Origin: Burhinus oedicnemus
Taxonomy: Eukaryota; Chordata; Aves; Charadriiformes; Burhinidae
Assembly: GCA_008921705.1 (NCBI GenBank)
Contig: VFFE01006619.1
Coordinates: 377,448-441,447, forward strand
Length of the DNA stretch: 64,000 nucleotides
Direction of reading: 5' to 3'
In this document: in pieces, positions 24,701 to 36,985 of the stretch
Numbering within the stretch: position 1 is the stretch's first letter
How the letters are laid out: each line of letters starts with the position of its first letter
Notes under the pieces: model-generated
Seen by the model: the letters and a program-made list of their open reading frames with translations, nothing else
Databases searched by the model: none
Told to the model about the DNA's origin: nothing
Program-made: the position numbers and the translations under genes

Positions 24701-27700
24701 GCTCAGCTGCCACCCCTCAGGTGACAGGTTTAAGCCAACACGCTCCAGTTTCCCTGGGAGCAAGGAGCAGGCACTTGCTGTTTTTTCTCACCCGTTCCAA
24801 GGTATTGGGAACTTCTGGCAAAGAGGTGGCATAGAAAGTTGGGGAAGTGTGAGTTGGACTAACACATTAAGCCATCACAGCAAGATTGATAAGGGGGTGT
24901 CTAAACTTTCACTTTTTCACTATGCCACCTGAACTTTGATAGTCTCCAATTTCCTCTCCAACAACTGCTTCTACTTACAAAGTCCAATTGCTGCTGTTTT
25001 GCTAAAGGATTTTATCAGAATAGCTCAAGACACTGATGATCTGAAGGCACAGGTTTGCAGAACTAGCGTGAAAGGAAAAGAGGCAACTCTACTCCTTCCT
25101 TCGGAAGCTTTTAGATTTTTCTGCTCACATCTTGAAATCTAGAATTAATACTCCACCTTACTAAGCAGTACTTCTAAGAGTGGAGTTAAAACAAACATGT
25201 ACTTAGTTACATGATTCCCAGGAAAAGATCTCCTGCAGTGAGTATCTCTAGGAATTAAGACTCAAAAAATGAAAGCTGTTGTCAGGATAACTTGGGCCAG
25301 ATTAAAAACCCATTCCTCCCAGCGTCTGTGGTGGCTGTTCAGGGAAGCCCATCCCTTTGGCATCACCAGCAGCAAGCGTGAGTGCCAGTTCAGTTCTGCA
25401 CGAGGCCGTTGGTATTCAAGATAATGGAGATGTACGCAGGGGCAGAACACTTTCGCTTTCCCAGGTTTTTACAATTCCCTCATTTTGAATCAAGATTTTC
25501 TCACAATACCATTTTTAAATACAAAAATAGGTAGGTGTGATCACAGACCATTCACATAGCCTGCAAATACGATCACTGGCAGGGTCTTTGTGCCACCTTC
25601 CCTTTTCCCTTCCCAGCACAGTGGCTCACCCAGCCATGCACTGCACTACCTTCCGCTGGCAGAGCTCCACAAAAGTCAGTGGAGCGATGATGAGTTAAGT
25701 CAGCTGAGGATCCAGTCACATGTTTTTTACTGAAATTTGTAAGGGGGGGAAAAAAAACCAAAATGTCTTTAAAGAAGAAAATAAGACAAAGTCAACACGG
25801 CTGGAATACCCCTATTCATCAACCTATTTAAACACAGGCAGTACAGGAAGAAAAAGGACTCTGTCTTACTAGCAAAGCCCAGGATGGTGAGTAGAGGAAG
25901 CTGCTGTGCTGATACTGTACAGCTGCAGGTCTGCTGCAGCCTTGCTGTCAGCATTGCAGCTCCACAGGCAAACACTGCACCACTTTCCTTTCTCTGAGAT
26001 TTCAAAACTGAGGTGCAAAACAGGCACTATCAAATAATTCATTAACTCAGAACTTGCCTTCAAAAGAAGGTATCTCAAAAGCCAAGGCTAACAGACCTGA
26101 AGGCACAGATGACAGTAACAATGAGCAATGTTTCAAAAGACGCTGCGGTGCAAAAGGGTCTTTCAAACATGCTGGGGGTATGTTACCTGCTGCCTGACTT
26201 TATTTTCATTTCAACATTGGCATATTCACCTGACATTGGCAATGCTGTATACTAATTGCCCCCAAGTCCTGAATTCTCACAGGACAGATGCCTTGCTGTT
26301 GCTTAAGCTAGCAGTAAATTAGCTTGCGGTTGTACGTCCTATTACAAGAGACATTTCTGACTGGTGTGGTGAGATTATGTATTGGAAATGGGTTTCACTG
26401 CGTGTGTATTGCTAAGACCTAGTGATATTTCTAATCCCATGATTTGCACATGTTGGCTCGAGTACAAAATCTGCATGGGATTTTTTGTTTGTTACGGTCA
26501 GAGATGGGGCGAGACAGTCAGTCCTGCTTTCCCATGCTCCGGTAAAGGTCAAGTAGACAAGGGGGAAGATGTTAGAAGTAGATTCACCTTTTCCCCCACT
26601 TTGTCTCTACTAAATAGACAACAAGAAATGCCCAAAGATGCATGCAACCATGACTGTAGGTTTTCAAAGAGCCTATTTCTAATGAACTTAAAACCCTGTC
26701 ACCACTGTAGTTGCTGTTTTCTGATCTAGGCTTTGCAGGCAGCAGACGTCCCATGGATGTTATCTGTGTTATTTTTATTTGCTCAGGATAAATCTTAAAT
26801 TCTAAATGCATTACACAACCTCTGCTTAAAGTGATTCACCTTCACCTCACTGGCTTCCTTTGCTTTCAAAAGCAGTTATTTTGCTGACATGATGTTAAAT
26901 TTTCTCTTACCTGAAGAAATAATCTTGTCTACTGTAGTATCTAATTCCACCGATACAAGTACAAAATGACCGAGGTGAGAAGATCTGTAAAGCTAGTTAT
27001 TTTCTGAATTCTATTTAATTTAATCCTATGAAAGTGGGTTAGGTCAGAGTACCTCAAATGCTTCGTTAATGATCCATGTATGAGCAGTACCATGCCCAAG
27101 AACATTTCTGGACAAATTGTACAAGAGAGTAAGAAGCAAGCAATTTCTATTACAGATTGGTGTTCTTCATTCCAGACTGGCCAGTTATAATGAAATACAG
27201 AGACATATTAAAAATCCTCTTCTGATAAAGAAAAAAAAGTAGTGTTTTAAAGTCTGTTCTTCAGGAAGTACTCCTGTGTCATGGGAAACTATTATGTTAC
27301 TGTGGAAGCGCCAAATTCAGAATCCAATTCAGGTGCAATCAATGACTTGGCCAACATGCCACAGCTTCCCCACTTGTAACACAGTTGCCCCTAGTTCCTT
27401 TTCATCCTTCGTGTTTCTCTTGGCTTTTTACATTTTTACTCACTCTGCACTGCAGCTACACCAAAAACTCTCTGATCTTTGCTGCACCTCTGAGCACTAT
27501 TCTATCACATATACGATCATTCTGAAACAACTCTCCTATAATTAAAGCATCTCTCTGAAGCACCTGTAAACCTTACAACCAGGCAGGCATTTTAATTTGC
27601 CGTTGCTACAGTTGTGTTTCCAGCCATTATCTACATTCTACTGCATTTAAGGTCACAAGACTGATACAAGCTTCCAATGGAAAAGACTGGTCTTATTCCA

Positions 27701-30700
27701 CATAACATTATACTACGGTAGATATACAGATCTTGAAAGATAACTTTATACACTAGGAAACTACATTCTGGCTCAGTAAGCAATGCTGAAGTACCACGTA
27801 ACTAACAGCAGCTCGCAAAGGTCAGTGATAAGAAAGATATAATAAAGTGATACAACAGGTAAATCACTGTATCTCTGGCAATTTTCTACTGAACAGAATT
27901 ACAGTCATGCTACTAGTGATAACTGCATACTAAAAAGAATTTTTTTCCATATTTAAAGTTGATTGAAAGATACCTTTTAAGTAGACTAAATTGTCATGCA
28001 TTCCAGACCATTTCTAAGCCACTCTAAGGGAACTGAGCCCTGCAAGTAAATTGGTTATATTTCTGCTAAGACTACATTAAACAAGGCCAAATTTCTTTGT
28101 GACTGGCAATGTATCTTTCATGAGGCTCTATTCTGCTGAAATACACTGCTTTCTAGGCAATGAGCCGAGGAAGGTCAGAGCCCATAAGAGGGTCTACTCC
28201 AGAAGAATGTAACCCCAATCATTTACCCAGCAGCCCTGCCACCACACATATTGGAGTCACCCGATAAGTGAAGAGCTCATACAAATAATCTTTGCTTTTC
28301 TATTGAACAACATGCATTTCCAGTTTCTCCTTCAGTATCCACAGCTGTGCAGCGAATGCAGGGCACTTCATTTATCAGAAGATGACAGTGCTGACAGAGG
28401 TAGTACAATCAGGCAGCCTCTTCCATCTGTTAAATATATGCCTCTCTGTTCCCTCTTAACTTTCTTCTTCCTTCTGCAGGGAGGAGGAGCACAAGTAGTT
28501 TTATGCTAAATATTTTGGCCATGTATACAATTTTTGCCTTATTCTTCTCTAACTGACGAGTCAAATTCCCCATGTCAGACCAGCACAGTCATTTATGCCA
28601 CTCATTGTTTGCTCACAAAAGTATCTACTGAGAATATAATACGGTATTGTCAGATCAGAATGACAGTTGATGATAATGCAAGTTCCACTGTATTCTGGCT
28701 GCCAATATTATAGTCTAACACTTATTGAAGTTTAATGCTCAAGGAAAAAAGAGAGAGAGGCTTCTCAGACTGCAGCTAGATCCAGTTTAGGAAGAGCATA
28801 GCTCAATAACAATATATTAAATAAATAAAAAACCCAAAGTTTGGAAGAAATTCTGAAACAAAGATATGTAAGATAGATTCTGAAGATGTATCTGACTGAA
28901 GGTCTCAATACACACAAGCATCTTTCAAACAATCTCTTTTATGACTTTACTGATACTGGTTCACATGGAGAAAAACAAATCAGCTCTCAGTGCCATTTCA
29001 GAACCCTAATTCAGTCTACAAATGTAGCTCAAATTTGTGGCTGGTGCCACCATAAGGTAATAAAGAACAAGATTTATCATTCAACATACAATGGATTCAG
29101 ATCAGATTATGATCCCTTCTCAGAATGGTACGAATTTTTTGTGTGGGACTCGAACCTTCCTTAGCTCTTGACTGCCAGTTTTGTAGGAAAAAACCAGAAA
29201 AGCACAGTAAGTGAAACCAAACCAAGACAGTCTGCCTCTGCAGTGGCCCAGCTGTCCCATGAGCTCTGCTCAAAGTCTTCTCTCTCTTTCTCTTCACAGC
29301 CTGCGCTTACTCCTCTGGCAACCACAACATAACCAGTTCTCTTACAAACCAAAACATTTAAAGGGAACAAAGTTGGGAAGAGAGTAACAAGCATATGACC
29401 AGACTACATACAGTTTTAAAAACAACCAAGGAGTGTTAACAGTTTCTCTTCCTAAATTGTTTTCCACTCTCTGGTTCTAGCCTTTCCTTTTGACTATCAA
29501 TGCTCAAATGATGGATGAGGTCAGATTTTGGAAGAATGAACCTCGGAAAACCAAACCCATAAGAACTTCTTCCTGGATACCAACTCTGTTCAATTCTTTA
29601 ATAGCAGACAGAAGCAACGTGTTTGAGAGAGATTACTGACTCCAGATTAAGGGATTTCAGGAATCCTTACAATGAACCACAGAGGAAGAAATGTTGGGAT
29701 CTGGAACAACACTCATAAAATGTGATACTAGGAATTAAGAATAATTAAGATACTAAGAAAATTTCATCACATTATTTTGGTATGCTCTAACACTGAGGTA
29801 TTTACAAGGGGATCCCTTTGCCGGTAAGCAAAACAAACAAACAAAATAATCAAATTAAGTTTTCTGGGCCACATTCAGTAGTGTGTTTACTTATTCCATT
29901 TTTTCCATATGACATTTCCACCTTTATCTCCTTATTGACATGACAAAGAGCAAGAATTATGAAACATAAGTCAAAGGTGAAGTTAAAGTATACAAAATTT
30001 TATATCTCTCTCTCTCTTCTGAGGAAGGCTACTCAGGCAAGTCAGTCCCTGATACAAAGCTATTAACTCAGGTGAAGAGCATGGCTATAATGGAAATTTT
30101 CTAGCTGTTTTGCACAGTAGGGGGAAAAAAGCTTACTCCTAGGAAAATTCTTCAGAGGCCGTCCTGCTTTACTGCAATTTTACGCTTGCGTTTCTCGCTA
30201 TCAGAAGAGATTCAACACCCACGGGATTAGTTCGCCTTCTCCATTAGCCCATCTTTAAAGATTTGGACAATAAATAAGCAACAAACTCAGCATACTATAA
30301 ACAAGCCTTTCCGTCTCCTCGGTTCATTTTGGTCTTCTCCATTTCAGATTCTGACAATGCACTTACTTTCTGGCCGCAGGCCCTCTCTGCTAAGAAAGCA
30401 GTGGCATGAAAGCTACATCTGGGCTGCAGCTACAGTGGATCACGTGGTTTCCCAGTGCTCCTTTGGTATATTGCGTGCCACAGGTATGACCACAAAGGGA
30501 AAATATTGAGACTTAGTTTAGTGGAGGGTATTATAAAAAGGTTGACTTTTGTAAGCAGCTATAAATCAGGAGATACTTTCTGAATACAAATTTATAGACT
30601 CTCTCTGATGGACAGAATGGGTTAATTTTTCTCCTGTAAGAAAAAAACAAAGCATAGAAGACAAATCTTAGATCTAACCCAGAACAATCATTTATGTTCA

Positions 30701-32602
30701 TCAGCACATTTTAATCACCAGGAATACAAGATTGCAGACATCCCTCCCTCAAGTTAGAGCTGTCAGAGCAGTGCAATGCTTATGGGCATCCATGTGAGTT
30801 AGATGTTCCTCTTAAAATAAAAAGTATAGACCAATAAATCTAAGGTGCTATGCTCTTAAATATGCACAAACAATTTGGTTTTTTTCCAAATGAAATCATC
30901 CTAACTACATGTACAGTTTCACAGGTTACCCCAGAAGCCTGGTAACAGCCAGCCTAGCACAGGCTTCGTGCAGTGATTTGGTACTTTCCAATTGCCTCAG
31001 TAACAGTCACAAACCATCACCAGGATATGATGCTCCCAGTTACATTTGTTTAGATGTCCCAACTCACGTTTTCTTTCTAATCAAGTGACAGGACTTCATG
31101 GACATGGCACACAGTTACTTATAAAGCCAGTGAATCTATCAGCATCGTATGGCTTCAGCACTCTCTGTAACCCAACCAGCTGTTTGGAAACGTACTTGAT
31201 ATTTACTACAGAGCCACTGCAACGTCTTCAACATTACGAGGGGAACTAAGCAAAGTAAAGCAAGTACTGCAAGCTTATCTTCCAATTTAACTATAGATAT
31301 ACCCTAAGCATCTGATTTGGGCACAGATTAGAACAGGTGGCCTACATGGAAGATGCAAATAATAATTTATAACAAAGTGAGTTCATTATTTTACGTGCAA
31401 AATCAGGTTTAGCCGATACCAATCAACCTGTCAGAAATACGTATATAATATGAACATAGAAGAGAACAGAGCATGCTACAGCAATGCCAAATTTTCATGG
31501 GAGCCCAGGGGAGAGCTTTTAGAATGAAGATATATGTGCACCTCATGGAATCTACGTGTAAATAAATGGTCCTTTAAGCATATATTCCTGGTAAGCTTGA
31601 AGAAAAAGAGGTGTGTAATTTTCCAAGCAAATTTCCCAGGGTAAGCCTGGACACGTTTCTGCTGGAAATGACAGTACTAATAATGCTCTCTAATATTACT
31701 ACAAGCATGACTAACATCAGGTTTTTATAAGCTCCAAAGCGCACACGTTGCAAAATAGCTGTCTGCAGAAACTCAAGCCAGGAATGATCGGTGGTTAATG
31801 GAAAACTGATGTGTTTCAGTGAACCTTTAGTGAGAAACTAAATATGAGGAATCCAACAGTATGTTGCAAAGAGTTTATAATCAATACTGGTTTTTAGCAC
31901 AAATATTACTTTGCCTTACTACATGATATTATTAGCTTCCAACTGCGGGTAATTTTTATGCCCTAGGCATTCAGCTTTAAGCAGTTCTTTCCGTGAATGA
32001 CTCAGCTTGACCAATTATGAAATAGGTGAAATCTGTATATGTAGGCCCAATTTAGCATGCAATTAATTTCTTTTTCACTAATAGTTCTTAATTTTCCTCT
32101 TAACATACATATACAGCAAGCTCGGGGGGGAAAAAAGCACATTTCAGAAACTGCCTTTTTTTTTTAATTGTTAAAGAATTACAAACCTGTGGGACAAAGC
32201 TAGTCATACCCTCATTCATGAACCCATTCTCATCCACAGTTCTGCCAAGTTTAATAAGAGCTTTCATGTTCACAAATATTGGCAGGAGATACAGCTGCAA
32301 GTAGTTTTCTTCACTACTGGATATAGTCACATTCTCTCTCCCCTCATCACCCCCTCACCATTTATGTCTCAGTCTATATTTTATGCCCCTTTGTGGCATG
32401 TCCAGTGACAGTCACCCGGCTGCATCCAGTTGCTGTTGGTGGCTGCAAGGATGTCTTTGGTCAGGCTTTCCAGAAACACAGGGGAAAGAAGAGCACAGCT
32501 CTGATAACCTCCCATCTCTCAGCACCAGCCAGGCAAAACATATGCTGGGCTGAGTGTCCTGAGCATCATGGCCTATTGCACTCATACGTCATTTACCAGC
32601 AT
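24701..32602. other. Unique non-coding sequence, no gene seen
   Basis: About 8 kb with no supported gene. Open frames up to about 115 codons (26382-26729 plus) have no recognisable domain. No clear CR1 copy was found until 32603. A segment at 31975-32095 carries a TGACTCAGC (AP-1/MAF-like) site beside homeodomain-type AATTA motifs and resembles conserved non-coding DNA; this is only compositional. Confidence 0.6.
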
Positions 32603-33093
32603 ATAAGAAGGACATGGACCTGTTGGAGCGCGTCCAGAGGAGGGCCACAAAAATGATCAGAGGGCTGGAGCACCTCTACTGTGAGGACAGGCTGAGAGAG
32701 TTGGGGTTGTTCAGCCTGGAGAAGAGAAGGCTCTGGGGAGACCTTATAGCAGCCTTCCAGTATCTGAAGCAGGCCTACAGGGAAGCTGGAGAGGGACTTT
32801 TCACAAGGGCATGTAGTGATAGGACAAGGGGTAATGGCTTCAAACTGGAAGAGGACAGACTTAGATTAGATCTCAGGAAGAAATTCTTTACTGTGAGGGT
32901 GGTGAGGCACTGGCACAGGTTGCCCAGGGAAGCTGTGGAGGCCCCGTCCCTGGAGGTGTTCAAGGCCAGGTTGGATGGGGCTTTGCGCAATCTGGCCTAG
33001 TGGAAGGTGTCCCTGCCCATGGCAGGGGGTTGGAACTAGATGATCTTTAAGGTCCCTTCCAACCCAAACCATTCTATGATTCTATGATTCTAT
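32603..33093 (+). mobile_element. CR1 LINE, 5'-truncated, with octamer 3' tail
   Basis: Non-LTR retrotransposon of the CR1 clade, copied by target-primed reverse transcription. The copy starts abruptly at about 32603 (AAGAAGGACATGGACCTG), as expected from 5' truncation. It continues through the end of ORF2 (stop TAG at 32998-33000) and a roughly 70-base 3' untranslated region (GGAACTAGATGATCTTTAAG, then CCCTTCCAACCCAAACCATT). It ends in two full ATTCTATG octamers plus a partial one (33071-33093). No obvious target-site duplication is seen, which is usual for CR1. The intact frame and full tail make this the best-preserved copy in the window. Confidence 0.95.
32614..33000 (+). pseudogene. CR1 ORF2 C-terminal fragment, 128 open codons
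   Basis: This is the C-terminal end of the CR1 ORF2 polyprotein (endonuclease plus reverse transcriptase), downstream of the catalytic palm. Visible motifs in order: '[19 protein letters not shown]' at residues 3-21, '[19 protein letters not shown]' at about 31-49, '[19 protein letters not shown]' at about 69-87 and '[19 protein letters not shown]' at about 97-115. The natural TAG stop follows 'RNLA'. The frame is unbroken, but the copy lacks the endonuclease and all reverse-transcriptase catalytic motifs, and the ATG is just an internal methionine. It is a dead fragment, not a host gene. Confidence 0.93.
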
Positions 33094-36000
33094 AAAATAT
33101 TCCTGGTTAATAGCAGTTCTGACATTTTTCATCTACCACCTTACTGTCTGAGAAGCTCACCATGATAAAAATTTCCCCAAGTAGTTTTTCAGAAAATGGA
33201 AGTATTTATTGCCAACATGAATAAAAATGGCCAAATGCGTAATTGTTAAATAGCTTTGATTGATAAAGCTTGACATGTCTTAGCATGCTAATTTACTTCA
33301 GTTCAGGGCAATCACTAGATTCTTCTCTGTCATACCCAAAAAGCTATTTTAAAGTATAAGATTTCCAGTGTGCTCTGAACCTCACACAAAATTGATTTCA
33401 GCACATACAGTACTACTGGTGTCTGATGCTGATGAATTACCCTGCTAGTGAAACACAATTTCTACTAAATCAACAAATAGTTTGCTATAAAGGCCATACG
33501 ATTCACTCAGTTCCTACAACAAAAGCTCCCATTTCCTCTTCATTAATCCTTGTGAGTGAGATTCAATAGATAAGAGAAAATTCCTGCTAGCTAGCCTTAT
33601 GCTGTTCTTAACCATTTTGAAGAAAAGATAAAAACCAACAACCAAACCAACAGAAGTTAATTTAAGCTGTGAGAGACCCAGAGGAGTCTGAGGCCACTAT
33701 TCTAAACTCTTGTCTCTTATGATTATGGAAAATTATGCATTCACCTACTAATCTTCCAACACAGATAACTGAAAAGTAATCTTTCAAGCACTGAGAACAC
33801 TGCAGATAGAGTCCCCAAAAATCTCCTCCAGAACAAAAGAGAAGTACCTAATTTGAAGATAACAAACACTGACTTTTTAACTGAATTTTGAATACTTTGT
33901 ATATTCTATACTATTTTCTTATATTTTAAAACCTACAATAGTCCAGTTTTTAAACATTATTTTTCTGCTTTCATTAAGAAAAAAAAAAAAAAAGGCAAAA
34001 CACCGGAAGTTGAGCAGTCAATAGAAAAGAACAATAAAACCATTAAGATTCAGGATGGGGAAACTCTTTTTGATGCAGCCATTTTGCTTCGGAGTGAAAT
34101 GCAGCAGGGAAAACCATTCCTGTGGCATTTCAGCCAACAAGGAGAAGCAGTTCTGTATTCTCTCACGGTCACTGCTAAGAAAACATTCCTTCCCCTGAAA
34201 GAACAGGTGAAATAGTATTGCAAATCTTAATTTATGGCTGTAACATGAAGCAGCGAGAGATACTACACAGGACTTCTCAAAATCAAATTGCAGACAGCCA
34301 TCGTTTGGGATATTCTGCCAACTTACTCCTCCATCAAATAAACTTAAATTCTTTATCCAGTGTCATATTATACAAGCCCAAATTTAGTGTAGTAGCAGGA
34401 TACCTAACTAGCATATTCTGTCTGAGTTTTATTCAGCTTCTCTCCACCTTCACACTCATCCCTTGCCAGCAGCACGCAGGATTACTTGCCCAAAACAGAA
34501 CAAGTCAGGTGTAGTGCGAGGGTGAGCACAACATGCGTGTGTGCATTGTACCAGGCTGGGCAAGTCCCCCGAGGCTTTGGGCTCCATACCTCAGTGCACA
34601 CAGGAGATGGAAATCCCATTTCTGTAGATTGGAGCCCAGCTCAATTTATCCTGAAATCCCTACCCTCGCTGCAGTTGTAGAGAATGTACTTACTGACAGT
34701 GCAAGCCAAAATTCAGCCACTGCTTTTTACCCAGCTTAGGCAATACCATCTCACAATCGAAAGAGTCTCAGATCCCTATTAAGAGTATTCTCCCATTTGC
34801 TGTATTTTCACTCATTACAGGTGGCTTCATTCTCAACAGAATATCACTCCGGATAGAGTTTATTTAGGCTATGTCATCCAGAACCTTGCCTCCCTTTGCT
34901 TAGGAGCTTTCTGTTATTTTTAGTGACATACATAGCAGGATCAAGTCATCTGGAAAACTACTTTCCCCTTTCAGTTTTTGATAATCTGCTCAGTGAAACA
35001 TTTATTCCTCTAAATCCACATACTGTCGAATTGGTAAGAATTGGCATTTAAGTCAATATGAATACAGTAGTATAAATAGTATTAGAAACATATTCTGTTA
35101 TCTGTGGAAAAGTCAGAAGTCCCAATGTACTCAGAATGTGGATTATTAGAAGCCATTGAACTTCACGTTCACATTTGTAAATGCTGGATCGATAAAGTAA
35201 TCTTCCAAATAGTAACAAAGACCCATCTATGTCATGTGAAATATCAAGTTCTGGTATACCAAAAAAAAAGGACTCAAACACAAAGAACAAAAAAACCCCC
35301 ACCAACCCGACACTGATTTCTGTATCTGATCAGTGGCTCTACCACACAGGAAAAAGCAAAGCACCACTCTGACTGTACGGCATCATCCATGCTTTCTTGT
35401 GCACCAGAACCAGGAAAAATCCATTCATCTACCATGTGCTACAGAGATATCACACCGGCTTTCAGAGCCAATGCCATGTGTTTCTTCCTATGTCACTCTT
35501 GTTTTTTCCTATGAAAACTGAAGGTTACGTAAGTTTACCGAGTGCCATTATTATAAAATAAAGAATGCAGTCGCTCCAGTCTTGTAACTGGACCTAATTC
35601 TAGTTTGAGCCACGTTCATGAGCCGTTCAAACAGCAAGGCCACAGATAGTTTGCCTCCACAAAAAGCCATCAGCAATCTCCAGCACTATTCATTGCCCCT
35701 CTCAACTCATAGTTATGTAGGTAAGATCAACAAGCAGACACACATGCTGTAAGCAGTATCATTAAACCTAGGCTATCACATGACACAAAGCAATTCTAGC
35801 TTCTTAATTAACAAAGGGGCCTTGAAGCAAGGGTATATTCCTGAATACTGTTAAGCCTCTGGTCCCATGGAGCAGGCCACAGAGCCTCTGAAGAGCAGAG
35901 ATACATAAACTCTTCTCCCATACTGTATTTGGCTGAAACCATTTCTTCCCATAAGCTTTTGTTGTGGCTAATTATAACTTCTGTTAGAGTAGCAGAGATT

Positions 36001-36844
36001 CACTAAAGAAAAAGGATAGCTACTAAACAAAATAGTGTGTATATTGCCTGCTCCAGAGAAATCATAATCAAAATTCTTCAGATTTAAGGTCAATAGTACT
36101 TTCCCACCTACTGCCCCCATTTGCTATCAGCCTTTATGTCATTTCTCTTTGATCCCCTGTTGCTGCTGTTTCTTCAGCTACTGTTAAATGCCTGTGGACT
36201 TCTTTTTTTTTTTTCTGTTAGAGGAGTAATTACTACATCATCATGAAAGCTGCTCCCAAACGAGTATCTTCAAGGGCCACATTCCATTATGCATTAATAG
36301 TCCTCGGCCCCACTCACATTTGAAGACATTCTGCTTCTCATCTCTTACAGGAGCAAAATTTCACACTGTCCTTAAGAGGAAACAGCTTTCATAGCATTTG
36401 ATGCAAGTCAGTCTCAACAAGATACTATAGCACTAAAACTAACTTCTCACTCTAAACAGCGTGAAGAAAGCTCCCATGATTAACAGGATGCCCAAAACTG
36501 CCAGGAAGAGAGCATGGGGCTGATGTGGAGCCTGCTCAGGTACCCTGCACAGCCCTGTGCTGCTTACAGACGTACCCACAGCTATGCCAGAGCTTTACAC
36601 AAAAGATGTCCTGCTTATGTTAATAGGAACCACTCATGCATTAGGCAGGAAAAAAAGGCCAAGCGTCCCTCTAAGACTTCTGTCTAAAGACTAGAAATTT
36701 CCAGAGAAATTAGTTACTTCTGCTAACCAACTTCAAAAGTGTATTTAAATCTATTAGTTTTAACTTTCCAATCCAAAATGTGTTTATTGCTCTCAGTTAA
36801 TCATAGGTTAGGGTGGGCTTTCTTCCGAAATATTGATGGACTAA
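33094..36844. other. Unique non-coding sequence, no gene seen
   Basis: No exon, RNA gene or clear mobile element. A 15-A run sits at 33979-33993. A short A-rich, C-spiced tract is at about 35262-35306. Open frames under 100 codons show no motif. Confidence 0.65.
33979..33993 (+). repeat. Poly-A homopolymer (A15)
   Basis: Fifteen consecutive A between TTAAG and GGCAAAACACC, with no recognisable element attached. Confidence 0.92.
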
Positions 36845-36985
36845 AAGACTATTCATTGCATCCGATTAAATGAACATTAGAGAGAAATGCCTCGTTGAAT
36901 TATTTCAGGGAAGCTGTATGGTCTTTGTTATACAGAAAGAAAGGCAAGATGATCACAAGGATCATCTAGCCTTGGAATTAATTCA
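36845..36985 (+). mobile_element. 3' end of an old CR1 of the turtle/crocodilian type
   Basis: Bases 36898-36980 read ATTATTTCAGGGAAGCTGTA, then TGGTCTTTGTTATACAGAAA, then GATGATCACAAGGATCATCT and AGCCTTGGAATTAATTCAT. This follows the 3' end of the old CR1 type common in turtles and crocodilians, which has a GGGAAGTTCTATGGCCTGTG block, TTATACAGG, TAGATGATCACAATGG and GGCCTTGGAATCTATGAA. The upstream part (36845-36897) is weaker. The overlapping minus-strand open frames at 36928-37345 are therefore fortuitous. Confidence 0.75.

Noticed and set aside
24540..24932. 130-codon plus-strand open frame, the longest in the window
   Set aside because: It owes its length to a GC-rich patch with few stop codons. 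Overlapping frames on the same and opposite strand are equally long, and there is no domain, signal peptide or splice context.
29999..30019. TATCTCTCTCTCTCTTC as a notable microsatellite
   Set aside because: Short CT run of ordinary length, with no further structure.
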